Part shown: piece after piece, positions 45,595 through 54,994 of the stretch
Layout of the letters: every line of letters begins with the position of its first letter
Numbering within the stretch: the stretch's first letter is position 1
Assembly (NCBI GenBank): GCA_963803495.1
Contig: CAWDMP010000001.1
Coordinates: forward strand, 310,001-374,000
Source: Persicitalea sp963803495
GTDB taxonomy: Bacteria > Bacteroidota > Bacteroidia > Cytophagales > Spirosomataceae
DNA length: 64,000 bases
Direction of reading: 5' to 3'
Made by a program: the position numbers and the translations under genes
Notes under the pieces: generated by a model
The model's input: the letters and a program-made list of their open reading frames with translations, nothing else
Told to the model about the DNA's origin: nothing
The model's database searches: none

Positions 45595-47652
45595 ATGGAA
45601 AAGCACGAGCATCACCAACATCACGCCCCCAAAGCCGAACCCGCAAAAATGAGCGGTCACGGCTCTCACAAGAAAGGCACGGATATGGGCGGCGGCGGCC
45701 ACCACGATCACCACGCGCACATGATCGACGATTTCCGAAAGCGATTCTGGATTTCGCTCGTGCTGACGCTGCCAATTCTGGTGCTGGCTCCTATGATTCA
45801 GGAGTTGCTGGGCTACGAACTCCGCTTTCCGGGCGATCGCTACGTGCAGTTCGGACTGGCTACCATCATTTTTTTCTACGGCGGCTGGCCATTTTTGAAG
45901 GGGCTGGCCGACGAGGTCCGGCAGAAGTCGCCCGGCATGATGACGCTGATCGCCCTGGCTATTTCGGTGGCCTATTTTTACAGCGGGGCGGTAGTCTTCG
46001 GTTTGGGTGGAAAAATCTTTTTCTGGGAACTGGCGAGCCTGATCGACATCATGCTGCTGGGCCACTGGATCGAGATGAAATCGGTCATGGGCGCTTCCAA
46101 CGCTTTGCAGGAATTGGCCAAAATGATGCCCTCCGAGGCGCACCGAATCAACGACAACGGCGAAACGGAAGAAATTGAACTCTCGGAACTCCGTCCTAAC
46201 GATCTGATTTTGGTGAAGCCGGGCGAGAAAATACCCGCCGACGGGGAAGTACAAGAGGGCCAAAGCCACGTTAACGAATCCATGCTGACGGGAGAATCCC
46301 AGCCCGTCGCCAAGCAGGCGGGCGACGAAGTAATCGGCGGCTCGATCAACGACAACGGCTCGCTAAAAATCGTCGTCCGGCATACCGGGGAGGATTCGTA
46401 CCTCTCGAAGGTAATCGGGATGGTGAAGGATGCGCAGGATACCAAGTCCAAAACCCAAAACCTGGCCGACCGGGCGGCGGGCTGGCTGTTTTACCTCGCG
46501 CTGGGTGCCGGCATCCTGACGCTCATCGTGTGGCTGGCGCTGGGAAGTGACTTTGAGTACGCCCTGGAACGCATGGTGACGGTCATGATTATTTCCTGTC
46601 CGCACGCTTTGGGATTGGCCGTGCCGCTGGTCGTGGCCATCTCGACGGCGGTTTCTGCCAAAAAGGGGCTGCTCATCCGTAACCGCACCGCCTTCGAGAA
46701 CGCCCGCAAACTGACTGCTATCATTTTTGATAAAACTGGTACTTTGACCAAGGGCGAATTCGGGGTAACGCGCATCGAATCCACTTCACCGGATTACACG
46801 AAGGAAGAACTGCTGGCCACCGCCGCCGCGCTGGAAAGCAACTCGGAGCATCCCATCGCCGCCGGAATTATGCGGAAAGCCAAAGAACTCGATTTGAAAC
46901 CGGGCGAACCCCGCGATTTCAAAAATCTAACTGGAAAAGGTGTGGAGGCTACTTTGGACAGTAGAAAAGTCAGAGTCGTCAGTCCGGGTTACGTGAAAGA
47001 ACAGGGACTGGTACTTCCCGAGAATTCTTTCAACGACGAATCGGAAACGGTCGTGTTCGTGATGGTAGATGGTACCCTGATTGGCTTCGTTGCCCTGGCC
47101 GACGAAATTCGCGAGGATTCCCGCGAAGCGATCCAAACGCTGAAAGAAAGAGGTATCAAGGTAATTATGGCCACGGGCGATAACGAGACCGTCGCAAAAG
47201 CCGTCAGTACGCATCTGGGGCTGGACAGCTACTACGCCGAGGTGATGCCGGAAGACAAGCAGAAGATCATCAAAGACCTGCAGGCGCAGGGCGAATTCGT
47301 CGCCATGACGGGCGACGGCGTGATCGACGCCCCGGCCCTAGCGCAGGCCGACATCGGCATCGCGGTGGGTTCCGGCACGGACGTCGCCGCCGAAACCGCG
47401 GACATCATTCTGGTCAACAGCAACCCGCGCGACATCGCCAACCTGATTCTGTTCGGCACGGCTACCTACAAGAAGATGATGCAGAATTTGTTCTGGGCGG
47501 CGGGCTATAATATCGTAGCCGTCCCGCTGGCGGCGGGCGTACTAGCCCCCGTCGGTTTCATTCTCAGCCCGGCGGTGGGTGCGATCCTTATGAGCCTGAG
47601 CACCGTCGTGGTGGCGATCAACGCGCAATTATTGAAGAAAGAAATGAAGTAA
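45595..47652 (+). CDS. copB: CopB-type copper-translocating P-type ATPase, CPH motif
   Basis: 685-aa P1B-ATPase exporting copper from the cytoplasm. The N-terminus is a His-rich metal-binding tail (HEHHQHHAP, GGGGHHDHHAH) instead of CxxC domains, typical of CopB. The transport site is SCPHALGLAVPL (CPH). Actuator LTGESQPVAKQ, phosphorylation DKTGTLTKGEFG and nucleotide-binding SEHPIAAGI are intact. The hinge reads GDGVIDAPALAQAD, where the family has Asn before Asp; this change could be real or a base error. Located 51 bases after cusC and 4 bases before cusB. Confidence 0.94.
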   Translation: MEKHEHHQHHAPKAEPAKMSGHGSHKKGTDMGGGGHHDHHAHMIDDFRKRFWISLVLTLPILVLAPMIQELLGYELRFPGDRYVQFGLATIIFFYGGWPFLKGLADEVRQKSPGMMTLIALAISVAYFYSGAVVFGLGGKIFFWELASLIDIMLLGHWIEMKSVMGASNALQELAKMMPSEAHRINDNGETEEIELSELRPNDLILVKPGEKIPADGEVQEGQSHVNESMLTGESQPVAKQAGDEVIGGSINDNGSLKIVVRHTGEDSYLSKVIGMVKDAQDTKSKTQNLADRAAGWLFYLALGAGILTLIVWLALGSDFEYALERMVTVMIISCPHALGLAVPLVVAISTAVSAKKGLLIRNRTAFENARKLTAIIFDKTGTLTKGEFGVTRIESTSPDYTKEELLATAAALESNSEHPIAAGIMRKAKELDLKPGEPRDFKNLTGKGVEATLDSRKVRVVSPGYVKEQGLVLPENSFNDESETVVFVMVDGTLIGFVALADEIREDSREAIQTLKERGIKVIMATGDNETVAKAVSTHLGLDSYYAEVMPEDKQKIIKDLQAQGEFVAMTGDGVIDAPALAQADIGIAVGSGTDVAAETADIILVNSNPRDIANLILFGTATYKKMMQNLFWAAGYNIVAVPLAAGVLAPVGFILSPAVGAILMSLSTVVVAINAQLLKKEMK

Positions 47653-47655
47653 ATC

Positions 47656-49439
47656 ATGAAAAAGATTCTCGAAAACCGATACGCCCTCGTGGCCGTCACG
47701 CTGATAATCGGAGCGCTGATTGGCTGGTTCGCGCGGCCCACGCCCCACGACCATGCCGAAAATGAGGTGATGTCCGTCAGCCCGACGGGCCAAAAAATCT
47801 GGACTTGCTCGATGCACCCGCAAATCAGGCGGGAGGAGCCGGGGCAATGTCCCATTTGCGGCATGGACCTCATCCCGCTGGCGAGCGAGGAAGGCGATGT
47901 GGAGCCGCTCGCGGTCAGCATGTCGCCGACCGCCATGCAGTTGGCCAGCGTCAGTACGGCGGTGGTCGGGACGATGAAACCCATTAAATCGGTGCGGCTG
48001 AACGGCAAGGTGCAGGCCGACGAACGGCTGATCTACTCCCAATCGACCCATATTCCGGGCCGAATTGAGAAGCTGCTGGTCAACTATACCGGCGATTATG
48101 TCAAGAACGGACAGACCATCGCCCAACTCTACTCGCCCGAACTGGTGACGGCGCAGGAAGAGCTTTTTCAGGCCCGCAAAATAAAGGACACCCAGCCGCA
48201 GCTTTTCCGTGCCGCCAAAGAGAAACTGAAAAACTGGAAGCTGTCCGAAGCCCAGATCGAGCAGATCGTGCAGTCGGATTCACCCAAAGAAAGCTTTCCC
48301 GATCCAAGCTGACGTGTCGGGTTACGTAATGGAGAAAAAGGTCAATCCGGGCGACTACGTGCAGCGCGGCGAACCCATCTACCAAATCGTCGATCTGTCG
48401 CGGGTGTGGCTGCTGTTCGATATTTATGAATCGGATTTGGCCTGGGTCAAAAAGGGCGACGTGGTGAATTTTACGGTCAGCTCGCTGCCGGGCGAAAACT
48501 TCCAGGGCCGGATTTCTTTCATCGATCCCGCCATCGACCCGCAAACGCGGGTGGCGCAGGCGCGGGTCGAAATGCGCAATCGGGGCATGAAACTCAAACC
48601 CGAAATGTTCGCCTCCGGCACGGTGGAGGCGCGGCTGCCGACCAAATCGCAGGCGGCTATCGTGGTACCCAAAAGCGCGGTACTCTGGACCGGAAAACGC
48701 TCCGTGGTGTACGTCAAATCGTCCGACCGGGGCGACTTCATGCTCCGGGAAGTCACGCTGGGCCCCGCCTTGGGCGACAGCTACGTGATCGAGGACGGCC
48801 TTCGCGAAGGGGAGGAAATCGTCGTCAATGGTACGTTCAATATCGACGCGGCGGCTCAACTGGCCGGAAAACCCAGCATGATGAGTCCCGAGGCGAGCGT
48901 TCCGGCGGCGGCTGGGCAGGATCATGGCGGCATGGCGATGGCTGCACCAACCGAGGGTTCGGCCAAGAAAGACGGCAAGAGCGCAGCCGTCAGTCCGGCG
49001 GCCAAGGCGGCACTCCAACCCGTGGTCAGATGACTACCTGGCCATGAAGAATGCGCTGACCACGGATCAACTGTCGGCGGCAAAAAAAGCCGCTGACCAA
49101 ATGCAGAAAACCCTGTCCCGCGTGTCGATGTCCCTGTTCAAGGGCGACTCGCACGAAGCATGGATGAAGTACAACGCTAGTATCGAAGCCGCCCTGAAAC
49201 AAGCAGTTGGTGCCAAGGGTATGGATGAATTTCGCGAGGCATTTCGGCGGGTATCGGTACCGATGATCGCCCTGACGGTGGCCTTCAAACCCAACACGCA
49301 GCCCTTGTACGTTCACCATTGCCCGATGGCCAACGACAGCAAGGGAGCCGACTGGCTGAGTGCCTCGAAGGAAGTCAAGAATCCCTACTATGGCCAGTCG
49401 ATGCTGACGTGCGGGGAGGTGACCTCGACCATAAAATAG
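47656..49439 (+). CDS. cusB: CusB-type membrane-fusion protein with C-terminal DUF3347, two frameshifts
   Basis: Periplasmic adaptor linking CusA and CusC, about 594 aa when joined. After an N-terminal anchor comes a metal-binding domain WTCSMHPQIRREEPGQCPIC, then the barrel-sandwich adaptor (YTGDYVKNGQTIAQLYSPEL). One extra base at about 48299-48302 shifts …ESFP into QADVSGYVMEKKVNPGDYVQ. A second at about 49030-49034 shifts …LQPVV into DDYLAMKNALTTDQ. The tail is a DUF3347 domain with HCPMANDSKGADWLS and NPYYGQSMLTCG, containing Met, His and Cys ligands. Same family tail as the next gene. Confidence 0.9.
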
Positions 49440-49504
49440 TTGGAGCGTGTAAAAAAAATCAGGAGTTTACCATTTTATTTTTTATCAATTAAAACCCAAT
49501 TCAA

Positions 49505-50113
49505 ATGAAAAAAATCTTTTTATCCTTGGCCGTCGCCGCGATGCTTTCTTCTTGCAGCAATGACGCTTCACAGCAATCCACCGACCAGGCAAAAATGACT
49601 CACGACGCCGACGGCCACGACCAAACGGCCACGACGATGAGCAACGTTCCGCTTGACGGTCCCATTCGTAAATCGGAGGAAGCTTCGGGCATTCTGGATA
49701 GTTACCTGGAAATAAAGGAAGCGCTGGCCTCGGACAACAGCACTAAGGCAGCGACGGCCGGTGATGCATTGGCAAAAGCCTTCGCCAATTACGATAAAGC
49801 AGCTTTGGATGCGGTACAAAAATCTTCTTACGAGAGAATCGTGGATGAGGCCCGCGAACAAGCCGAACACATCGGCGAAAGTAAAGGGAGAATCGATCAC
49901 CAGCGTGAGCACTTCGACGCGTTGAGCGCTAGCATGATATCACTCGTCGCCGTAATCGGCTCGGATCGCATTTTGTACCAGGATTATTGCCCGATGTACA
50001 ATGACAACAAGGGCGCAAACTGGCTGAGCAGCGTCGAAGAGATCGAGAATCCCTACTACGGCAGCAAAATGCTGACCTGCGGAAGCATGAAAAAGGAAAT
50101 TGTACCGCAATAA
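49505..50113 (+). CDS. DUF3347 lipoprotein, copper-associated
   Basis: 202 aa with lipobox MLSSC after a short signal peptide. A His/Asp-rich linker is followed by a helical DUF3347 domain that closely parallels the tail of CusB: DYCPMYNDNKGANWLS and NPYYGSKMLTCGSM. The Met/Cys/His residues at those places suggest Cu(I) binding. Last gene of the copper island, 65 bases after cusB. A periplasmic copper chaperone or sink role is inferred. Confidence 0.88.
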   Translation: MKKIFLSLAVAAMLSSCSNDASQQSTDQAKMTHDADGHDQTATTMSNVPLDGPIRKSEEASGILDSYLEIKEALASDNSTKAATAGDALAKAFANYDKAALDAVQKSSYERIVDEAREQAEHIGESKGRIDHQREHFDALSASMISLVAVIGSDRILYQDYCPMYNDNKGANWLSSVEEIENPYYGSKMLTCGSMKKEIVPQ

Positions 50114-50148
50114 GCGTCGTTTAAAACGTCAGTCCACTTATCACTCAT

Positions 50149-51168
50149 CTAAATGTCGCTTAAAAAAGCCATCGTGTCTACTCCGTCGGCAAAATCGGTG
50201 AGGGTGGGGGACTGGGCATGGCCAAAAGGAATAGCGCTGGCGAATACCTCTCCAGAGGCGACGACGCACTGGGTTTTTTTTTGCTGCGCTTCCAGCATTG
50301 CTTCGACCTCAGTCAAAGTTTTGTAGGGCTCGTAATACAGGACGCTGAGCGGGGAGACCAAGGTTTCGTTTTGAGTCAGGATTAGGAAACCATTGTCCAG
50401 GTGTTCCGTGCCGTTGACCAGCAGAATCGCCTTGTTGTATTCGTAGTTGTTGAAGTACTTGTGGTGGTACTGATAGGTTTCACGCACGCCTTCAGCTGCT
50501 TCGTAGAACTTGGAAAAGTCGTATCCGGCGGGCACGTAGAGTTTGGATACGTTGCGGCAGCCCAAGCCGAAATAGAGCAGACAATCGTCCACCAGTCCCC
50601 GTAGTTCATCCTCTGTTTCATCTCCCGTCAGTGCGGCGACCGACGTCCGATTGCGTCGAATGATATTTGGCTTCTTGGCAAAGTAATATTCGAAGTAGCG
50701 CGCCGTGTTGTCGCTACCCGTGGCGATGTAGGCATTCGCCTCGTTGATGCGCTCCACCAATTGAATCGAGTCCTCCAACGCGGGTTCTAGTTTTTTTAGG
50801 GTACTTAGCAGAAACAGCATCACCGGCGTATCATCTTTGCTCAACTTAGCCAGCAGCGTATGTCCGCTGATCAGTACGCATAGCGCATCATGAAATCCCA
50901 CCGCCGGTAGGTTGCCCGCCATCACAACCCCGATCTTTTTTGGGTAAACAGTAATAGGATACTTGTCGACGAAGGCCTGCAGCCTTGCTGCCTGCAAATA
51001 ATTTTCGGCGATGCTACGAAGCGAACGCAGAACGTTTTCCGGGGTGAACCAGGCATTTCTACCGCGTGCCATAGTAGCTACATCTTCTAACTCTACCGAA
51101 TTTATAGGGTTTTGTAGGTATTCTCCCAATTGTGCAAATGCGTTGACGGCTGTATTTCTATCAATCAT
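50149..51168 (-). CDS. LuxC-like acyl-CoA reductase
   Basis: 339 aa of the acyl-CoA reductase (LuxC) family within the aldehyde-dehydrogenase fold. Start ATG 51168 gives the normal opening MIDRNTAVNAFAQLGEYL; the reading frame extends 126 codons further upstream but that part runs through the ferredoxin gene. Recognisable pieces are VVMAGNLPAVGFHDALCVL, NEANAYIATGSDNTARYFEY and the cysteine-containing LLYFGLGCRNVSKLYVP. It is divergent from a ferredoxin gene, a pairing I associate with Bacteroidota. Acyl substrate unknown. Confidence 0.88.
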   Translation of the reverse strand: MIDRNTAVNAFAQLGEYLQNPINSVELEDVATMARGRNAWFTPENVLRSLRSIAENYLQAARLQAFVDKYPITVYPKKIGVVMAGNLPAVGFHDALCVLISGHTLLAKLSKDDTPVMLFLLSTLKKLEPALEDSIQLVERINEANAYIATGSDNTARYFEYYFAKKPNIIRRNRTSVAALTGDETEDELRGLVDDCLLYFGLGCRNVSKLYVPAGYDFSKFYEAAEGVRETYQYHHKYFNNYEYNKAILLVNGTEHLDNGFLILTQNETLVSPLSVLYYEPYKTLTEVEAMLEAQQKKTQCVVASGEVFASAIPFGHAQSPTLTDFADGVDTMAFLSDI

Positions 51169-51221
51169 ACAAAAACATGTGTATAAAATACCAGTCATGG
51201 CACAATTTTCTGTGCTCAGGA

Positions 51222-51251
51222 TTGGGATGAAACTATAAATAGTTATATTTG
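51222..51251 (+). promoter_or_regulatory. Consensus Bacteroidota promoter of the ferredoxin gene
   Basis: TTG at 51222-51224, 19-base spacer, TATATTTG at 51244-51251. Exact match to -33 TTG / -7 TAnnTTTG. The start codon is 49 bases downstream. Confidence 0.75.
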
Positions 51252-51300
51252 TTGCTTGTAACGAAAGGAAGGTCGAACAAATATAATCAATCCGACGAGC

Positions 51301-51648
51301 ATGGCTATAATGATCACTGACGAATGCATCAACTGTGGTGCCTGCGAACCCGAATGCCCTAATACTGCTATTTATGAAGGGGGCGTCGAATGGGCATGGG
51401 GCGATGGCACAAGCCTCGACGAAGTGGATTTCGGCGATGGTACCGTGGTAAGTGGCAAGGAAAAGCAGGTTCCTGTTTCCGATGAGTTCTATTATATAGT
51501 ATCCGATAAGTGCACCGAGTGCATGGGTTTTCATGAAGAGCCCCAATGCGCGGCCGTTTGCCCGGTCGATTGTTGCGTGCCCGACCCTGAAAATGAAGAA
51601 GACGAAGAGACACTACTCTCCAAGAAGTCCTGGATGCATGCAGAGTGA
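51301..51648 (+). CDS. 2[4Fe-4S] ferredoxin, Allochromatium type
   Basis: 115-aa low-potential electron carrier. First cluster ligands CINCGACEPECP (C-x2-C-x2-C-x3-C); second cluster CTECMGFHEEPQCAAVCP (C-x2-C-x8-C-x3-C), the longer spacing of the Alvin-type subfamily. A 30-residue insert rich in Asp/Gly lies between the clusters, and the C-terminus is acidic. Cytoplasmic. Divergent from acyl-CoA reductase, with a clear promoter and terminator of its own. Confidence 0.95.
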   Translation: MAIMITDECINCGACEPECPNTAIYEGGVEWAWGDGTSLDEVDFGDGTVVSGKEKQVPVSDEFYYIVSDKCTECMGFHEEPQCAAVCPVDCCVPDPENEEDEETLLSKKSWMHAE

Positions 51649-51682
51649 GCCACTATCAATATCACATAATATCACAACGATT

Positions 51683-51709
51683 AAGGTCTATTTAAATAGA
51701 CCTTTTTTT
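51683..51709 (+). terminator. Intrinsic terminator after the ferredoxin gene
   Basis: 9-bp perfect stem AAGGTCTAT-TTAA-ATAGACCTT followed by TTTTTTT. Confidence 0.85.
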
Positions 51710-52012
51710 ATATCCAATCAGTACTGAGAGTTAAGGAAGATCAGGACTATTTTAATAAATACTTAAAATTTATTAGTAAGACTATAAATAGTATGTTCTG
51801 CATTTTCCTTGTTATGCAGAATATTCATTAAGCATTTTTTTAATCATTTTTGATTTCAGTATTATAAAAATACTGATAAATTATATTTTTCAATGAATTT
51901 TATAGGTCTAGGTAAAAATATGGCAACGATTATTTGATTCTATTTCTAAATACACAATATTTGTCTCATTGATATATTGTTCTAACAATCCTCATCAAAA
52001 CAGAATTAAATA
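51710..52012. other. AT-rich intergenic leader before the porin gene
   Basis: About 300 bases, strikingly AT-rich, with no supportable gene. It presumably carries the porin promoter; I saw no clean -33/-7 pair. Confidence 0.5.
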
Positions 52013-53254
52013 ATGAGAAAAATTTACTTTGCAGTATTTTCTATTTTTGTCCCTTATTTGGGTTTTGCCGGTACCACCGAGGGTGATGAGAAAACTCCGA
52101 AGACGGAAGAAACCAAGAAGAGTGAGGATACCAAGAAAACGACCGAGGCAAAGGCCGATGACGATACCAAGAGCCCGTTCACATTTTCCGGCTATGTGGA
52201 TTCGTATTACATTGGTAATTTCAACCGTCCGCTCTCCCGCTCCAACTCCGGCGCTTCCAACGCCCGTGCGTTCGACATCACCTCCGGACAGTTTCAGCTG
52301 GGGTTGGTTCAGACAAAGTTCGCCTACGCGACTTCTAGATCCGAGGCGGTAGTCGACCTAACCTTCGGCCCCAACGCCGATCTGGGTAATTACGGCAACT
52401 TGCAGAGTGTACTGGACCCTTCTTACACGGGCATGGCGCTGGCCATCAAGCAGGCTTACTTCACCTACAACTTCACAGACAAGTTTTCTATGACGGCTGG
52501 TCAGTTCGGTACCCACATTGGTTACGAGGTGATCGACGCCCCGGTGAATTTCAACTACTCGCTGTCCAACCTCTTCAACAATGGCCCATTCTATCACACC
52601 GGCGTGAAAGGTACCTATGCGTTCTCGGACCGCGCGTCGCTGATGGCGGGTATCGTGAACAATGTGGATGGCTTGGGCGACAACAATCGCCAGAAGGGAT
52701 TTATATCGCAGTTGTACTTTTCACCCGTAGAAAACTGGGGGGTATACGTCAACTACATGGGCAGCAACGAAGCCACAGACGCTGTCGATGGGGTACCGCA
52801 GGACGAGGCCTTTTACAGTATCATCGACCTGACGACGAGCTACCAGATTACCGAGAAGTTTCTTTTGGGATTGAATGCTGCCTATGGTTCACAGAAAGGC
52901 GACTTCCAGGGCGGCGGCGGTCCTTCCGAAGCACTGACCTGGGGCGGAGCAGCGATATATGCCAACGTCGCAGTCACCGACGGCTTCGGTATCGGTGCCC
53001 GCTACGAGAACTTCAACAACGAAGGCGGTCCGCGCGGACTCACCAATCGGTTGGGTGTAGGAACCAAAGTAAACTCCTTCACGCTGACGGGTAACTTCAC
53101 CCTCGCCGATGGTCATATCCTTTTGAAGCCAGAGGTACGCATCGACAGCTATCCTAAGTTTGGTGCCGGAAACGAGCAATTCGAGGATGAGGATGGAGGC
53201 TTTAACAATAACAGCCAAACCACACTGGGTATGGCCTTCATCTATTCGTTCTAA
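52013..53254 (+). CDS. Outer-membrane beta-barrel porin, Bacteroidota type
   Basis: 413 aa. Signal peptide (ends near LGFAG), then a 35-residue Lys/Glu/Thr/Asp-rich linker (EETKKSEDTKKTTEAKADDD), then a 16-strand-like barrel with alternating hydrophobic residues and a final aromatic (MAFIYSF). The pattern TFSGYVDSYY, QLGLVQTKFAY and TAGQFGTHIGYEVIDAP is typical of the porin family often annotated as OmpL-like or BBP2. Solute specificity unknown. Monocistronic, with a terminator shared with mtaB. Confidence 0.88.
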   Translation: MRKIYFAVFSIFVPYLGFAGTTEGDEKTPKTEETKKSEDTKKTTEAKADDDTKSPFTFSGYVDSYYIGNFNRPLSRSNSGASNARAFDITSGQFQLGLVQTKFAYATSRSEAVVDLTFGPNADLGNYGNLQSVLDPSYTGMALAIKQAYFTYNFTDKFSMTAGQFGTHIGYEVIDAPVNFNYSLSNLFNNGPFYHTGVKGTYAFSDRASLMAGIVNNVDGLGDNNRQKGFISQLYFSPVENWGVYVNYMGSNEATDAVDGVPQDEAFYSIIDLTTSYQITEKFLLGLNAAYGSQKGDFQGGGGPSEALTWGGAAIYANVAVTDGFGIGARYENFNNEGGPRGLTNRLGVGTKVNSFTLTGNFTLADGHILLKPEVRIDSYPKFGAGNEQFEDEDGGFNNNSQTTLGMAFIYSF

Positions 53255-53281
53255 AAAAGAATAAACAATTCACAGCCCCCG

Positions 53282-53316
53282 AGCCGATCGCGAAACTTTG
53301 TCACGATCGGCTTTTT
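53282..53316. terminator. Intrinsic terminator between the porin gene and mtaB
   Basis: Stem AGCCGATCG / CGATCGGCT (9 bp) with a 13-base loop and TTTTT. Convergent genes; the T run touches the mtaB stop codon. Confidence 0.75.
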
Positions 53317-54641
53317 CAATGGGCTATTACAGCCTCGAACTCCGTTACTTCCATCAATCCATTATTGTCAATGGCAAATAGCACCACCGGTTTGGTTTCG
53401 TTGATCAGCAGCGGATCGTATCGTGCCGCAACGCGCACGTAGTTTTCGGTAAACCCCTGCATCATGCCTTCGTTCACATCGTCCTCGAACAGCACGGTAC
53501 CGGTCTTACCTACCTGGCTCTCATAAAACGCCCGCTTCTTCTTCTCAGATAAGCTGTGCAGCATCCGCGAGCGCTGGGCGCGGACCTTTTTCGGTACGGC
53601 GGGTTTGATCTTGACGGCTTCGGTATTGGGCCGTTCCGAATAAGTGAACACGTGCAGGTAGGATACATCGAGCTCGTTCAGAAAATGGTAGGTTTCCAGA
53701 AACGCTTCTTCCGTTTCTCCGGGGTGACCCACAATCACATCGACTCCAATGCAACAATCCGGCATAAGGGATTTGATTTTGGCGACTCGCTCGCGGTACA
53801 ATGCCGAACGGTAGCGCCGCTTCATCAGGCCCAGTACGGCATCGGAGCCCGATTGCAGCGGGATGTGAAAATGAGGAACGAACCGCCGGGACTGGGCGAC
53901 AAAGGAAATTATCTCATCCGACAGCAGATTGGGTTCGATGGACGATATACGAAAACGTTCGATACCTTCCACCTCATCGAGCGCCCTGACCAAGGTCAGA
54001 AAGTTGGTTTCCCGGTTGCCGTTCCTAATGCCGAAATCGCCGATATTGACACCGGTCAGTACAATTTCCTTCACGTTGCGGGCAGCAATCTCCCGCGCGG
54101 CACCCACGATGTTTTCGATGGTATCCGAGCGACTTTTGCCCCGAGCCAATGGAATGGTGCAGTAGGTACAAGGGTAATCGCAGCCATCCTGCACTTTCAG
54201 AAAAGTACGGGTGCGGTCGTTGAGCGAATAGGACGTATGGTAGTCGATCGCTGCCTCGATGGGACTGGCCAGTACTTCGGCGGTCGATTGAGTTGGCTTT
54301 TTGGTAAAGGTACCGAGCAGTTCGACCAATCTGAATTTTTCGGCTGCCCCCAACACTGCATCCACCCCGGGGATCTCTGAGATTTCCCTGGGCTTCAATT
54401 GGGCGTAGCATCCAATGATCGCAACGTAGCCATCAGGATTGATGTTTTGCGCCTCCCTCACAATCTTACGACATTTCTTATCTGCGTTGTCCGTTACTGA
54501 GCAGGTATTGATAATGAAGATATCTGGCGTGTCGTTAAACTCCACCTTTTGGTACCCGCCTTGCTCGAACATCCTTGAAATCGAGGAAGTCTCGGAGTAG
54601 TTGAGCTTGCAACCCAGGGTATAGAAAGCGACTTTTTTCAT
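53316..54641 (-). CDS. mtaB: tRNA t6A37 methylthiotransferase
   Basis: 441-aa radical-SAM enzyme that adds methylthio to t6A37 in tRNA. The N-terminal MTTase cysteines are in TLGCKLNYSET, NTCSVTDNADKKC and IGCYAQL. The radical SAM motif is CDYPCTYCTIP, and a C-terminal TRAM-like domain (VGKTGTVLFEDDVNEG) follows. No frame break. Confidence 0.95.
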   Translation of the reverse strand: MKKVAFYTLGCKLNYSETSSISRMFEQGGYQKVEFNDTPDIFIINTCSVTDNADKKCRKIVREAQNINPDGYVAIIGCYAQLKPREISEIPGVDAVLGAAEKFRLVELLGTFTKKPTQSTAEVLASPIEAAIDYHTSYSLNDRTRTFLKVQDGCDYPCTYCTIPLARGKSRSDTIENIVGAAREIAARNVKEIVLTGVNIGDFGIRNGNRETNFLTLVRALDEVEGIERFRISSIEPNLLSDEIISFVAQSRRFVPHFHIPLQSGSDAVLGLMKRRYRSALYRERVAKIKSLMPDCCIGVDVIVGHPGETEEAFLETYHFLNELDVSYLHVFTYSERPNTEAVKIKPAVPKKVRAQRSRMLHSLSEKKKRAFYESQVGKTGTVLFEDDVNEGMMQGFTENYVRVAARYDPLLINETKPVVLFAIDNNGLMEVTEFEAVIAH

Positions 54642-54994
54642 CTTGTCTCAATATATTGAAATAGTGTGGCGCATCGCAATGGTAGCCGTAGCTTCCTCAG
54701 GTTACAGTACAGTAATTGTCCCTTGGGCGTCTTCCAGCTGAAATCATTGTTGAACGGAGAGGAGGCGTTAGGGGTTCGATTTTGACTTAGCAAGCTATGG
54801 CTTCCAGGGCACCTTGGCATTTTGAAATACAGCCAACCAAAACAAGCTTAGGGAAAACAAAATTTCAATTTCGACCACATTTTTGCAAAAAGTTTGGGCA
54901 AAATTCGGGCTAAAAAATTAGATTTGCCAATTCTATCGAGCCTTTTGAATTATGGGCTAAATATTCCCTACAATACAACTAACGAAAAACGAAA
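54642..54994. other. Intergenic region between mtaB and the acidic-protein gene
   Basis: 353 bases. A minus-strand reading frame here has no family resemblance and overlaps the mtaB start, so I do not call a gene. TAGATTTG at 54919-54926 fits a -7 element for the downstream gene, but the nearest TTG is 22 bases away, so it is weak. Confidence 0.45.

Noticed and set aside
50149..51546. Longer acyl-CoA reductase starting upstream of 51168
   Set aside because: The extra N-terminus runs antisense through the ferredoxin gene and does not resemble the family; MIDRNTAVNAF is the natural start.
54638..54820. 60-codon minus-strand open frame upstream of mtaB
   Set aside because: It overlaps the mtaB start, has no recognisable motif and has skewed composition; likely chance.
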